Source: Granulicatella adiacens ATCC 49175 (GTDB lineage Bacteria > Bacillota > Bacilli > Lactobacillales > Aerococcaceae). From it: DNA of 64,000 nt. Positions 11,156 through 18,825 of the stretch are shown in pieces; positions within the stretch are counted from its first letter, which is position 1, and every line of letters starts with the position of its first letter. The stretch spans positions 1 through 64,000 of the forward strand of contig NZ_CP102283.1 in assembly GCF_025150565.1 (NCBI RefSeq), given 5' to 3'. Made by a program: the position numbers and the translations under genes. Under the pieces are notes generated by a model. The model did not search any database, had not been told where the DNA came from, and was given only the letters and a program-made list of their open reading frames with translations.

Positions 11156-11208
11156 TGTTCTGTTTTTCTTTATGATGCTAAAAAGAGTATAAAAAGCACT
11201 CATTAAGA

Positions 11209-11365
11209 TTACGAAGAATCATATGGATTCTATAATAGTGGTAATGGGGGATGGCTTTAAAGGTGAGAGACCATAGGCTCGAACCGGTGCTCTATTATCA
11301 CTATTATGAAGATATCCGTAAGGATTCATAGTAATCGAATATAAAGCTTTTTAGCAAAAAAGTTC
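11209..11365 (+). ncRNA. Putative structured RNA or leader upstream of the ABC transporter
   Basis: A weak promoter (TTACGA, 16-bp spacer, TATAAT at 11231-11236) precedes about 110 bases with evident secondary structure. ATAATAGTGGTA near 11232 can pair with TATCACTATTAT near 11294, enclosing a GC-richer segment (GGTGAGAGACC, GGCTCGAACCGGTG). It is followed by a hairpin with AUCC-GUAA-GGAU at its tip and TATGA/TCATA at its base (about 11304-11330). I do not recognise it as a named riboswitch. It could be a standalone sRNA or a cis-leader. The long arm overlaps the -10 box, so transcript start and structure need not be compatible. Confidence 0.35.
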
Positions 11366-11448
11366 TCTTTGAAGGCAAGAAAATCTCTTTTTTTATGCGG
11401 ATTCTAGTTATATAATAGGGATATACAGGGGCATAAGGAGGAATTTGC

Positions 11449-12192
11449 ATGATTGAATTTAAAAATGTTTCAAAAGTATATGGACAAACAGTCGCTTTAG
11501 ATGGACTCAATTTAACGATTGAAAGTGGAAAAATCATCGGACTGATTGGACATAATGGTGCAGGAAAATCAACAACCATTAAATCCCTAGTAAGTGTCAT
11601 CAATCCAACAAGTGGAGAAATTTTTGTCGATGGACAAGAACTTTCAGCAAATCGACTTGCGATTAAAGAAAAAATTGGCTATGTAGCCGATAGTCCAGAC
11701 CTATTCCTACGCTTAACAGCCAATGAATTCTGGGAATTAGTTGCTTCTTCTTATGGCATGACTCTAGACGAAGTAGAAAGCCGTCTAGCATATTTACTAG
11801 AATTATTTGATTTTGAAGGACATCGCTATGAAGTCATTGATTCCTTCTCACATGGGATGCGTCAAAAGGTATTTGTTATTGGGGCCTTGCTGTCTGACCC
11901 AGATATTTGGGTACTCGATGAACCTATGACGGGTCTTGATCCACAAGCTTCTTACGACTTGAAGAAATTAATGCGCGAACATGCTGATAAAGGCAATACC
12001 GTTCTTTTCTCTACTCACGTACTTGAAGTAGCAGAACAGCTTTGCGATAAAATTGCGATTTTGAAAAAAGGAAAACTACTCTTCTATGGTACGATTCAAG
12101 AGTTGAAAGGACAACAACCAGAAAGTACTTTAGAAGAAATTTACTTATCAATTGCCGGCAAACAAGAAGGAGTGGATTCACATGCGGTTTAA
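11449..12192 (+). CDS. ABC transporter ATP-binding protein
   Basis: This cytoplasmic ATPase drives the membrane protein encoded next. It has Walker A GHNGAGKST (about residues 35-43), a degenerate signature FSHGMRQK in place of LSGGQ, Walker B WVLDEPMTGLD and the switch histidine in STHVLEVAE. At 247 residues it has no fused membrane domain. The family resembles ABC-2 type exporters (CcmA-like). The substrate cannot be told from sequence. AAGGAGG lies 7 bases before the ATG, and a TATAAT at 11411-11416 is a likely -10. It overlaps the permease gene. Confidence 0.93.
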   Translation: MIEFKNVSKVYGQTVALDGLNLTIESGKIIGLIGHNGAGKSTTIKSLVSVINPTSGEIFVDGQELSANRLAIKEKIGYVADSPDLFLRLTANEFWELVASSYGMTLDEVESRLAYLLELFDFEGHRYEVIDSFSHGMRQKVFVIGALLSDPDIWVLDEPMTGLDPQASYDLKKLMREHADKGNTVLFSTHVLEVAEQLCDKIAILKKGKLLFYGTIQELKGQQPESTLEEIYLSIAGKQEGVDSHAV

Positions 12193-13825
12193 ACGAATTT
12201 TAACGCTGGTGAAGACCAATTTAATCTTTGCGACACAACCGGCACAATTGCAAAATTATCGAAAGAAACAAGCGAAGAACCCGACAAAACCAGTGAATGT
12301 TGCGATGAGAACATTGATGCAACAATTGATGTTTGCGGTTATATTTGGGGGATTTTTTGGATTTGTAGGAATGATTTCAGGACGTTCCTATTCTCCACTC
12401 CAATTTGCAAGTTCTATATTCTTGTTTATGATGATTTTAATTTCTCAAGCACTTCCGTCAATCTATAATGTATTTTATGAAAGTAAAGATTTTGAATCTT
12501 ACCGTCCATATGCATTTACAGAAACAGAAGTGATTTTAGGAAAAAGTCTATCTGTTGTAGTGGCCTCATTATATGGCTTACTTCCAATATTTATGTTTTT
12601 TGGAATCCATGTCTATTTTTCAGGAGGAAATTATTTCTTAACGATTCCACTTGGATTATTTGGAGCACTCTTACTAAGTACGAGCGTCTATTTATTAATG
12701 TTTATACTATGCTTCTTTTTAGCAAAAATTCCAATTTTTAGAAAATATCAATCTGTGATTGCCAATGTATTAATTTTTATTGTCTCGATTGGCGCGGTCA
12801 TTGGTTATCAATTTTTGATGAATCGCAATACTGGAATTCAAACTTTTAAAGGAGAAGTTCCTGTATATTTATCGCCTATTAAAGCTTTTTATGATGTACT
12901 TCTTAATCCAATGGATTTAAGTTCATATCCTCTAATTGGAATCGTTGTTGTTGCATTCTTAATTCTTATAGCTCTCGTTAAATTTATTGTATTACCTAAT
13001 TTCTACGATGCGGTTTCTCAAACATCTACTAATAAAGTAAAAGTTGAACGAGTTAAAAAAATGGAATTAAGTGGAGGAAAGTTATCATTTAGATTCTTTC
13101 TTCGATATACTTTAAGGCAATTATTAGAAGGGTCTGTTTTAACTCAAACGATTATTGCTGCAGGTGTATTACCTTATCTATTCTTCCTACCAACAATGAT
13201 GAATATGTCTTCTCTTCCAGAAGGTGTGAGTATTATGGAGTTTATTAATTTAAATACTTTCTTACCTTTTGCAATGTTTTTGACGTTTATCGCCTTCTTT
13301 AACACCGGAGGAAATAACTTATTGGCAGTTGGGATTTCACTCGAGCGAGAAAACTATTATTATTTGAAAGTTCTCCCGTTTGATATGCATCAATTTTTAG
13401 AGCGTAAATTCTGGATTTTGTTTGTCATTCAATCTGCGTTACCAGTACTTTTACTGACTATTATTTTTACGGTTCTACGTTTCCCAATTTATATGATTTT
13501 AGGGATTATTTTATATTGGGGAATCATCAGTCTAGGTCTTAGCCGTTGGGGATATGCAAAGGACTTGAAACTCTTTACGCCAAGCTGGACGAATGTAGTG
13601 GAACTATTGAATCGTTCTCGTAGCGGCGTTAAGTCGATGATATTCTTAGTGATTCTCTTCGGATTTATTTTTGGAGCAGGTTATTTATTAGCTAAATTAC
13701 CAGAATGGAATCGTACTCTTGTTTGGGGATTGACGATTGGTTATGTAGGAATCATTTTAGGACTATCAATTTTCGCAATCTTCTTCTATAAGAAAAAATT
13801 ACATGAATTAGTTGATTCTGAATAA
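12182..13825 (+). CDS. ABC transporter permease (multi-membrane-span)
   Basis: This is the membrane partner of the preceding ATPase. About 12 hydrophobic segments are spread over 547 residues (for example LMFAVIFGGFFGFVGMI, FASSIFLFMMILISQ and VLIFIVSIGAVIGYQFL). I chose the ATG at 12182 (MRFKRILTLVK) because AAGGAG lies about 10 bases before it. The in-frame ATG at 12152 would give 557 residues but overlaps the ATPase gene by 41 bases. The 11-base overlap suggests coupling. It may be an exporter of an unknown compound. A terminator follows. Confidence 0.88.
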   Translation: MRFKRILTLVKTNLIFATQPAQLQNYRKKQAKNPTKPVNVAMRTLMQQLMFAVIFGGFFGFVGMISGRSYSPLQFASSIFLFMMILISQALPSIYNVFYESKDFESYRPYAFTETEVILGKSLSVVVASLYGLLPIFMFFGIHVYFSGGNYFLTIPLGLFGALLLSTSVYLLMFILCFFLAKIPIFRKYQSVIANVLIFIVSIGAVIGYQFLMNRNTGIQTFKGEVPVYLSPIKAFYDVLLNPMDLSSYPLIGIVVVAFLILIALVKFIVLPNFYDAVSQTSTNKVKVERVKKMELSGGKLSFRFFLRYTLRQLLEGSVLTQTIIAAGVLPYLFFLPTMMNMSSLPEGVSIMEFINLNTFLPFAMFLTFIAFFNTGGNNLLAVGISLERENYYYLKVLPFDMHQFLERKFWILFVIQSALPVLLLTIIFTVLRFPIYMILGIILYWGIISLGLSRWGYAKDLKLFTPSWTNVVELLNRSRSGVKSMIFLVILFGFIFGAGYLLAKLPEWNRTLVWGLTIGYVGIILGLSIFAIFFYKKKLHELVDSE

Positions 13826-13832
13826 TGATTTT

Positions 13833-13864
13833 AAGACTTAGAGATTTTCTCTAAGTCTTTTTTA
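13833..13864 (+). terminator. Intrinsic terminator after the ABC permease
   Basis: AAGACTTAGAGA pairs with TCTCTAAGTCTT around a TTT loop, followed by TTTTTT. Confidence 0.9.
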
Positions 13865-13942
13865 TAACCATCCTTATAGGGTTTTGCAGGTATATAACCA
13901 ATAGTTATAACAAACAATAGAAAAACGGTATAAGAAAACCTA

Positions 13943-13971
13943 TTGCTATGCGGATTGTTCTCTGTTATCCT
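13943..13971 (+). promoter_or_regulatory. Promoter of the methionine T-box transcript
   Basis: TTGCTA (13943-13948), a 17-bp spacer and an extended -10 TGTTATCCT (TATCCT at 13966-13971). It places the start of the RNA just before stem I of the T-box. A second possible promoter (TTGCAG, 16 bp, TATAAC) lies at 13884-13911. Confidence 0.6.
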
Positions 13972-13977
13972 AAGACC

Positions 13978-14249
13978 ATGTTCATAAGACATCACAAAGA
14001 ACAGGTGAGTAAAAAAGAAAATTTGCTAAGAGAGTCTCGGCTGGTGGGAAGAGATCAAATGGAATTTTTGAAGATGGCCTCGGAGTGATTTTACATCGAA
14101 TCATTAGATGTAAATGGGTAGCCCATTATAGCTGTAGAGTATAACACCAAGCGTGCGTACTCGGTAAGGTAGGATTCGTGAGGATTCTACAAAACAAGGT
14201 GGTAACACGAAATTTCGTCCTTGCAGTAGCAATACTGTGAGGATTTTTT
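13978..14249 (+). promoter_or_regulatory. T-box riboswitch, methionine-specific (AUG specifier)
   Basis: Stem I features are present: GGTGAGTA near 14003, and an apical region with GGTGGGAA at 14043-14050. The specifier side reads GAAG-ATG-GCCTCGGAGTG with ATG at 14074-14076. The conserved T-box AACAAGGTGGTAACACG spans 14193-14209. An 11-bp terminator TCCTTGCAGTA/TACTGTGAGGA (14218-14243) is followed by TTTTTT. Uncharged tRNA-Met should stabilise the antiterminator and turn on the MetE-like genes below. The specifier assignment follows from its position before GCCTCGGAGT and fits the downstream genes. Confidence 0.93.
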
Positions 14250-14269
14250 ATTTATAGGAGGAATGACCA

Positions 14270-15406
14270 ATGTCAAAATTACAAGCACCATTTAGAGTCG
14301 ATCACGTAGGAAGTTTCTTACGTCCAAAAGAACTAGTAGAAGCAAAAGAAAAATTTGCAAAAGGAGAAATTACACGCGAGGAATTAACAGCCGTCGAAGA
14401 TAAAGCCATCGAAAAGTTAGTCGAACAACAAAAGAAAGCTGGATTAAAAGGATTCACAGACGGCGAATTCCGTCGCCAATATTGGCACTTAGATTTCTTC
14501 TGGGGATTAAACGGAGTGGAACATACACAAGCAAAAATTGGATACCAATTCCACGATGAAATTACAAAACCAGACTCAGCAGATGTCGTTGGAAAAATCA
14601 CTGGTGAAAATCACCCATTCGTAGAACATTTCAAATTCTTAAAACAATTCGAAGACGAAGATTTCATCGTAAAACAAACAATCCCTGCTCCAGCGCAATT
14701 CTACTTCGAATTGATTCGTGACGCAGAGCATATTGAGCAAACTTTCTCAGTATACCCTTCAAAAGAAGAACTCTTTAAAGATATCATTGCTGCTTACAGA
14801 CAAGTGATTAAAGAATTATACGATGCAGGTTGCCGTCTCTTACAAATCGACGACTGTACATGGGGTGTAATCGTAGATGATAACTTCTTAAACATCATCT
14901 CAAAAGAAAGTCATTTAACACCTGAAGAATTAAGAAGAGAACACAAACGTGAATTTTTAGAGTTAAACAACGGAATTCTAGAAGATTTACCGGAAGATTT
15001 AACAGTAAACACTCACGTATGCCGTGGTAACTTCCACTCAACATGGGCAAGTTCAGGTGGCTATGATTCAGTGAGCGACGCATTATTCGAAGACGAAAAC
15101 GTACATGCGTACTACTTAGAATACGATACAGACCGCGCAGGCGACTTCAAGCCACTTGCTAAAGTGGGTAATGAGAAGAAAGTCGTATTAGGACTCTTAA
15201 CTTCAAAATTTGCTGACCTAGAAGACAAAGATGAAGTCATCGCTCGTATTAAAGAAGCGAGCCAATACGTGCCACTTGAAAACTTATACTTAAGTACACA
15301 ATGTGGATTTGCTTCAACAGAAGAAGGAAATGTCATTAAAGAAGAAGATCAATGGAAGAAAATCGCATTGATTTCAGAAATCGCTCGTGAAGTTTGGGGA
15401 GAATAA
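14270..15406 (+). CDS. Core-MetE-like methyltransferase, copy 1 (YxjG/YxjH family)
   Basis: This is a cobalamin-independent methionine synthase-type protein that keeps only the catalytic C-terminal half of MetE (378 residues against about 750). The zinc ligands are present: H249 and C251 in HVCRGNF, E284 in LEYDTDRAGD and C345 in TQCGF. The family transfers a methyl group to homocysteine or a similar thiol. The methyl donor is unknown for members lacking the N-terminal domain. It is the first gene after the Met T-box, so it is probably induced by methionine shortage. AGGAGG precedes the ATG. The last roughly 70 codons are nearly identical to copy 2. Confidence 0.9.
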   Translation: MSKLQAPFRVDHVGSFLRPKELVEAKEKFAKGEITREELTAVEDKAIEKLVEQQKKAGLKGFTDGEFRRQYWHLDFFWGLNGVEHTQAKIGYQFHDEITKPDSADVVGKITGENHPFVEHFKFLKQFEDEDFIVKQTIPAPAQFYFELIRDAEHIEQTFSVYPSKEELFKDIIAAYRQVIKELYDAGCRLLQIDDCTWGVIVDDNFLNIISKESHLTPEELRREHKREFLELNNGILEDLPEDLTVNTHVCRGNFHSTWASSGGYDSVSDALFEDENVHAYYLEYDTDRAGDFKPLAKVGNEKKVVLGLLTSKFADLEDKDEVIARIKEASQYVPLENLYLSTQCGFASTEEGNVIKEEDQWKKIALISEIAREVWGE

Positions 15407-15452
15407 TCATCCCGTAAGAAGAAATTCGAAGATAGATTGGAGAAATAAATTT

Positions 15453-16586
15453 ATGACATCAAAACAAGCACCATTTAGAGTAGACCACGTAGGAAGTTTC
15501 TTACGTCCAAAAGAATTAGTAGAAGCACGCGCAAAATTTGCAAAAGGCGAAATCACACGTGAAGAATTAACAGCTGTAGAAGATAAAACGATTCGAGAAA
15601 TTGTACAAAAACAAATCGCTGCTGGATTAAAAGGCGTTACAGACGGTGAATTCCGCCGTGCTTACTGGCACCTTGACTTCTTCTGGGGATTCAATGGTGT
15701 GGAACATACAGTTGGTGAACATGGTTATAAATTTAACGGTATTGAAACAAAAGCCGATACATCAACATTAACAGCTCCAATCGATGGAAAAAATCACCCA
15801 TTCGTCGAACATTTCAAATTCTTACGTGACTTAGTGAAAGACGAAGATGTTATTGTGAAATTCACAATCCCTTCTCCATCACAATTCTATTTCGAATTAA
15901 TTCGTACACCTAAACATATTGCAGCTTGGAAAGCAGTTTATCCAACAGAAAAAGAGTTGTTCGAAGCAATTAAAAACGCATATGTGGATGTAATTACAGA
16001 CTTATACAACGAAGGCCTTCGCACGCTTCAATTTGACGATTGTACATGGGGCGCTTTAGCAGACGATGGTTTTGCAAAACGTTTCAACGCAGACCGTCCA
16101 TTAGAAGAAGTTCGTCGTGACTTTGCAGGTCGTGCATTACAATTGAACAACTCAGTTCTTGATGCACTACCAAAAGACTTAGTAGTGAACACACACGTTT
16201 GTCGCGGTAACTTCCACTCTACTTGGATTTCTCAAGGGGGATACGAAAAAGTAGAAGATGAGCTATTAGCAGGCGAACACGTACATGCGTACTACTTAGA
16301 ATACGATACAGACCGTGCCGGCGACTTCAAGCCTCTTGCTAAAGTTTCTGACGGTAAGAAAGTGGTTCTTGGTCTTTTAACTTCAAAATTTGCAGATTTA
16401 GAAGACAAAGATGAAGTCATCGCTCGTATTAAAGAAGCGAGCCAATACGTGCCACTTGAAAACTTATACTTAAGTACACAATGTGGATTTGCTTCAACAG
16501 AAGAAGGAAATGTCATTAAAGAAGAAGATCAATGGAAGAAAATTGCATTGATTTCAGAAATCGCCCGTGAGGTTTGGGGAGAATAA
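15453..16586 (+). CDS. Core-MetE-like methyltransferase, copy 2
   Basis: This tandem paralogue has 377 residues from the ATG at 15453 (MTSKQAPFRVDHVGSF). That start aligns with copy 1 and has GGAG about 10 bases upstream. An in-frame start at 15387 would add 22 residues overlapping copy 1 and is unlikely. The His-x-Cys (HVCRGNF), Glu (LEYDTDRAGD) and Cys (TQCGF) zinc ligands are all kept. The middle part diverges from copy 1 (for example HTVGEHGYKFNGIETK), which suggests a different substrate partner, while the C-terminal part is nearly unchanged. It is co-transcribed behind the T-box. Confidence 0.88.
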   Translation: MTSKQAPFRVDHVGSFLRPKELVEARAKFAKGEITREELTAVEDKTIREIVQKQIAAGLKGVTDGEFRRAYWHLDFFWGFNGVEHTVGEHGYKFNGIETKADTSTLTAPIDGKNHPFVEHFKFLRDLVKDEDVIVKFTIPSPSQFYFELIRTPKHIAAWKAVYPTEKELFEAIKNAYVDVITDLYNEGLRTLQFDDCTWGALADDGFAKRFNADRPLEEVRRDFAGRALQLNNSVLDALPKDLVVNTHVCRGNFHSTWISQGGYEKVEDELLAGEHVHAYYLEYDTDRAGDFKPLAKVSDGKKVVLGLLTSKFADLEDKDEVIARIKEASQYVPLENLYLSTQCGFASTEEGNVIKEEDQWKKIALISEIAREVWGE

Positions 16587-16609
16587 CCTCACATTATAAA
16601 ACGAACAAA

Positions 16610-16646
16610 AAGGCTGTGGGGAGAATAACTTTTGAACCGCAGCCTT
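16610..16646 (+). other. Stem-loop between methyltransferase copy 2 and the cyclase gene
   Basis: AAGGCTGTGG (16610-16619) pairs with CCGCAGCCTT (16637-16646) over 10 bp with one G-U. CCCC and then TATTTA follow in place of a U tract, so it looks more like an RNA-processing or stability element, or a weak attenuator, than a terminator. Confidence 0.55.
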
Positions 16647-16672
16647 CCCCTATTTAGAAAGGAAGTGTCATT

Positions 16673-17425
16673 ATGACAGCATTTCAACAACAATTAGCCA
16701 AAGCTTACGAAACATTAAAACAAGCAAAATGGGTAAACTTAAGCCATCAAATCGATGCGAATAGCCCTCACTTCCCTGCTCTACCAGCATTGGAACAAAA
16801 AGATTTATTTACCTTAAAAGATGGATTCCATGTCCAACAATTATCAGTGGTAACACAATACGGTACACATATCGACCCTCCTTGCCACTTCTATGAAGGC
16901 GGACGTTTCCTGGATGAAATCGAGTTGAAAGATTTATTATTACCACTTTACGTCATCGACCGTTCAAAAGAAGTAGCCGAAAATCCAGACTTCGAATTAA
17001 CAAAAGAAGACGTTTTAGCATTCGAAGAAGAATACGGACAAATCCAGCCAGGTGCCTTTGTAGCATTCCGTAGTGACTGGTCACACCGCTGGCCAGACCA
17101 AGATGCAGTTCGTAATTTAGATGAAAATGATGTTCAACACACACCAGGTTGGGCAAAAGATGCGCTTGAATTCTTAATTCACGAACGTCATGTGAAAGCT
17201 GTAGGTCACGAAACATTAGATACAGACTCAGGTGTTCACGCTGCCGCACATGGGTTAACAAATGAATACTATTTATTAAGCCAAGATATCTTCCAAGTGG
17301 AAGTATTAGCGAACCTTGACCAAGTTCCTTCAGTTGGTGCTGTGATTTCAATCTCATACCCTAACTGGAACCATACTCCAGGTTCACCTGTTCGCGCCAT
17401 TGCGTATTTACCAGAAGCTGAATAA
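16673..17425 (+). CDS. Cyclase family / kynurenine formamidase-like metal hydrolase
   Basis: This is a 250-residue member of the cyclase (KynB-like) family of metal-dependent amidohydrolases. The family motif is visible as LSHQID and TQYGTHIDPPCHF, with metal-binding His and Asp residues, and a later HETLDTDSG block. Its placement inside a cluster of methionine-synthase-like genes is unusual, and the substrate cannot be inferred. It may open a cyclic or amide compound that feeds the neighbouring methyltransferases. GAAAGGAAG precedes the ATG, and an 18-base gap leads to copy 3. It is probably part of the Met T-box operon. Confidence 0.82.
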   Translation: MTAFQQQLAKAYETLKQAKWVNLSHQIDANSPHFPALPALEQKDLFTLKDGFHVQQLSVVTQYGTHIDPPCHFYEGGRFLDEIELKDLLLPLYVIDRSKEVAENPDFELTKEDVLAFEEEYGQIQPGAFVAFRSDWSHRWPDQDAVRNLDENDVQHTPGWAKDALEFLIHERHVKAVGHETLDTDSGVHAAAHGLTNEYYLLSQDIFQVEVLANLDQVPSVGAVISISYPNWNHTPGSPVRAIAYLPEAE

Positions 17426-17443
17426 ACGAAAAGAGGAAAACAC

Positions 17444-18583
17444 ATGTCAAATCACGAAAACTGTAGCTGTTGTCAAAAAGCGCCTTTTAGACTCGATCAC
17501 GTAGGAAGTTTCTTACGTCCAGAGCGTCTAAAAGAAGCCCGTGCGAAGTTTAATGCCGGAGAAATCACTGCCGAAGAACTCGAACGCGTTGAAAACGAAG
17601 AAATCATTGCCCTAATCGAGAAAGAAAAAGAACTCGGCCTCAAATCTGTCACTGACGGTGAATTCCGTCGTGCATTCTGGCACTTAGATTTCTTAGAAAA
17701 CTTAGATGGGGTTGAACTTGTCGAAGTAGACCACTTCTCTGTTCAATTCAAAGATAAAGATGTGAAGCCAAAAACATTACGTATCGTTGGAAAAGTGGAT
17801 TTTTCTGAGGATCATCCATTCGTAAAACACTTCAAATTCTTAAAAGAGCATGCTGGCGAAACACCGGTGAAACTAACAATCCCTTCACCAAGTATGTTGC
17901 ATTTGATTACGCAAGTTCGTGAGAAAAACTATGTGCCAATTGAGCGCTACAAAGACAATGAAGTCCTCTTCTATGATGACGTGGTGGCAGCATACCGTAA
18001 GGCGCTACAATGCTTCTACGACTTAGGATGCCGCAATATTCAATTAGATGATACAAGCTGGGGTGAGTTCTGTGCGTTAGATAAACGTGAAGCATATGAA
18101 GCGCGTGGATTCGACCTCGAACAAATCGCTCGTGACTACGTGGATGTATTAAATCGTGTCATTGAATGGAAACCAGAAGATTTAGTGGTGAACATGCATA
18201 TTTGCCGCGGAAACTTCCGCTCAACATGGTTCTCAAGTGGTGGTTATGAACCAGTGGCGAAGACGCTATTTGGTCATTGCCGTGTGGATGGATTCTTCTT
18301 GGAATATGATAGTGACCGTGCTGGTGACTTTACTCCACTTCGCTATATTAAAGACCAAAAAGTCGTACTTGGCTTAATTACTTCTAAATCAGGGGACTTA
18401 GAGGATAAAGGCGAAGTTATCTCTCGTATTAAAGAAGCCAGTCAGTACGTTCCTCTTGAACAATTATGCCTCAGCCCTCAATGTGGATTCTCTTCTACAG
18501 AAGAAGGCAATATCTTAACGATTGAAGCGCAATGGGATAAATTAAAACTGATTGACGAAATCGTTCATGAAGTTTGGGGATAA
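17444..18583 (+). CDS. Core-MetE-like methyltransferase, copy 3
   Basis: This third paralogue has 379 residues and is more divergent than copies 1 and 2. It keeps the zinc set HICRGNF, EYDSDRAGDF and PQCGFSSTEEG. It has a distinctive cysteine-rich start (MSNHENCSCCQKAPF) with three Cys in five residues that the other copies lack and that could bind metal or a thiol. RAFWHLDF and PSPSMLH show the same barrel fold. AAGAGGAAA precedes the ATG. It is the last gene before a strong terminator. The methyl donor and acceptor are unknown, with homocysteine likely as acceptor. Confidence 0.88.
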   Translation: MSNHENCSCCQKAPFRLDHVGSFLRPERLKEARAKFNAGEITAEELERVENEEIIALIEKEKELGLKSVTDGEFRRAFWHLDFLENLDGVELVEVDHFSVQFKDKDVKPKTLRIVGKVDFSEDHPFVKHFKFLKEHAGETPVKLTIPSPSMLHLITQVREKNYVPIERYKDNEVLFYDDVVAAYRKALQCFYDLGCRNIQLDDTSWGEFCALDKREAYEARGFDLEQIARDYVDVLNRVIEWKPEDLVVNMHICRGNFRSTWFSSGGYEPVAKTLFGHCRVDGFFLEYDSDRAGDFTPLRYIKDQKVVLGLITSKSGDLEDKGEVISRIKEASQYVPLEQLCLSPQCGFSSTEEGNILTIEAQWDKLKLIDEIVHEVWG

Positions 18584-18596
18584 AATAAAAAAAAAC

Positions 18597-18633
18597 AGCT
18601 CCTACAGTTTTTGTTTGTAGGAGCTATTTTTAT
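18597..18633 (+). terminator. Intrinsic terminator ending the methionine cluster
   Basis: AGCTCCTACA pairs with TGTAGGAGCT, followed by ATTTTTATAG. This is a 10-bp stem. Confidence 0.9.
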
Positions 18634-18650
18634 AGTTTTTAATCGGATGA

Positions 18651-18686
18651 ATGTATCATAAATGATACGTATCATTTATGATACAT
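18651..18686. promoter_or_regulatory. Perfect 36-bp palindrome, probable operator upstream of the zinc protease
   Basis: ATGTATCATAAATGATAC is followed directly by its exact reverse complement. It can also be read as two abutting 16-bp sites, GTATCATAAATGATAC and GTATCATTTATGATAC, suggesting two repressor dimers bound side by side. It lies 70-105 bp before the -10 of the protease gene, right after the terminator of the methionine cluster. It has no U tract and is not a terminator. I cannot name the regulator. Confidence 0.6.
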
Positions 18687-18755
18687 CAAAGAAAATTTTG
18701 TATGAAATGAATATGTTTTTTATAAGAATTAATGGATAGGATTTTTAATAAAATG

Positions 18756-18764
18756 TGTTATAAT
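18756..18764 (+). promoter_or_regulatory. Extended -10 promoter of the M26 protease gene
   Basis: TGTTATAAT at 18756-18764 is an extended -10 element. No good -35 is visible, which fits either TGn-dependence or an activator. Confidence 0.5.
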
Positions 18765-18825
18765 GAGTTGCAATATTTTAAGATTAGTTTTCTAAAAGGA
18801 TTAGGGGTTAAAGGAAGGGTATATT

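Noticed and set aside
12152-12182. Longer start for the ABC permease
   Set aside because: It lies inside the ATPase gene; the ribosome site fits the ATG at 12182.
15387-15452. Upstream start of methyltransferase copy 2
   Set aside because: The extra 22 residues overlap copy 1 and have no match in the paralogues; GGAG precedes 15453.
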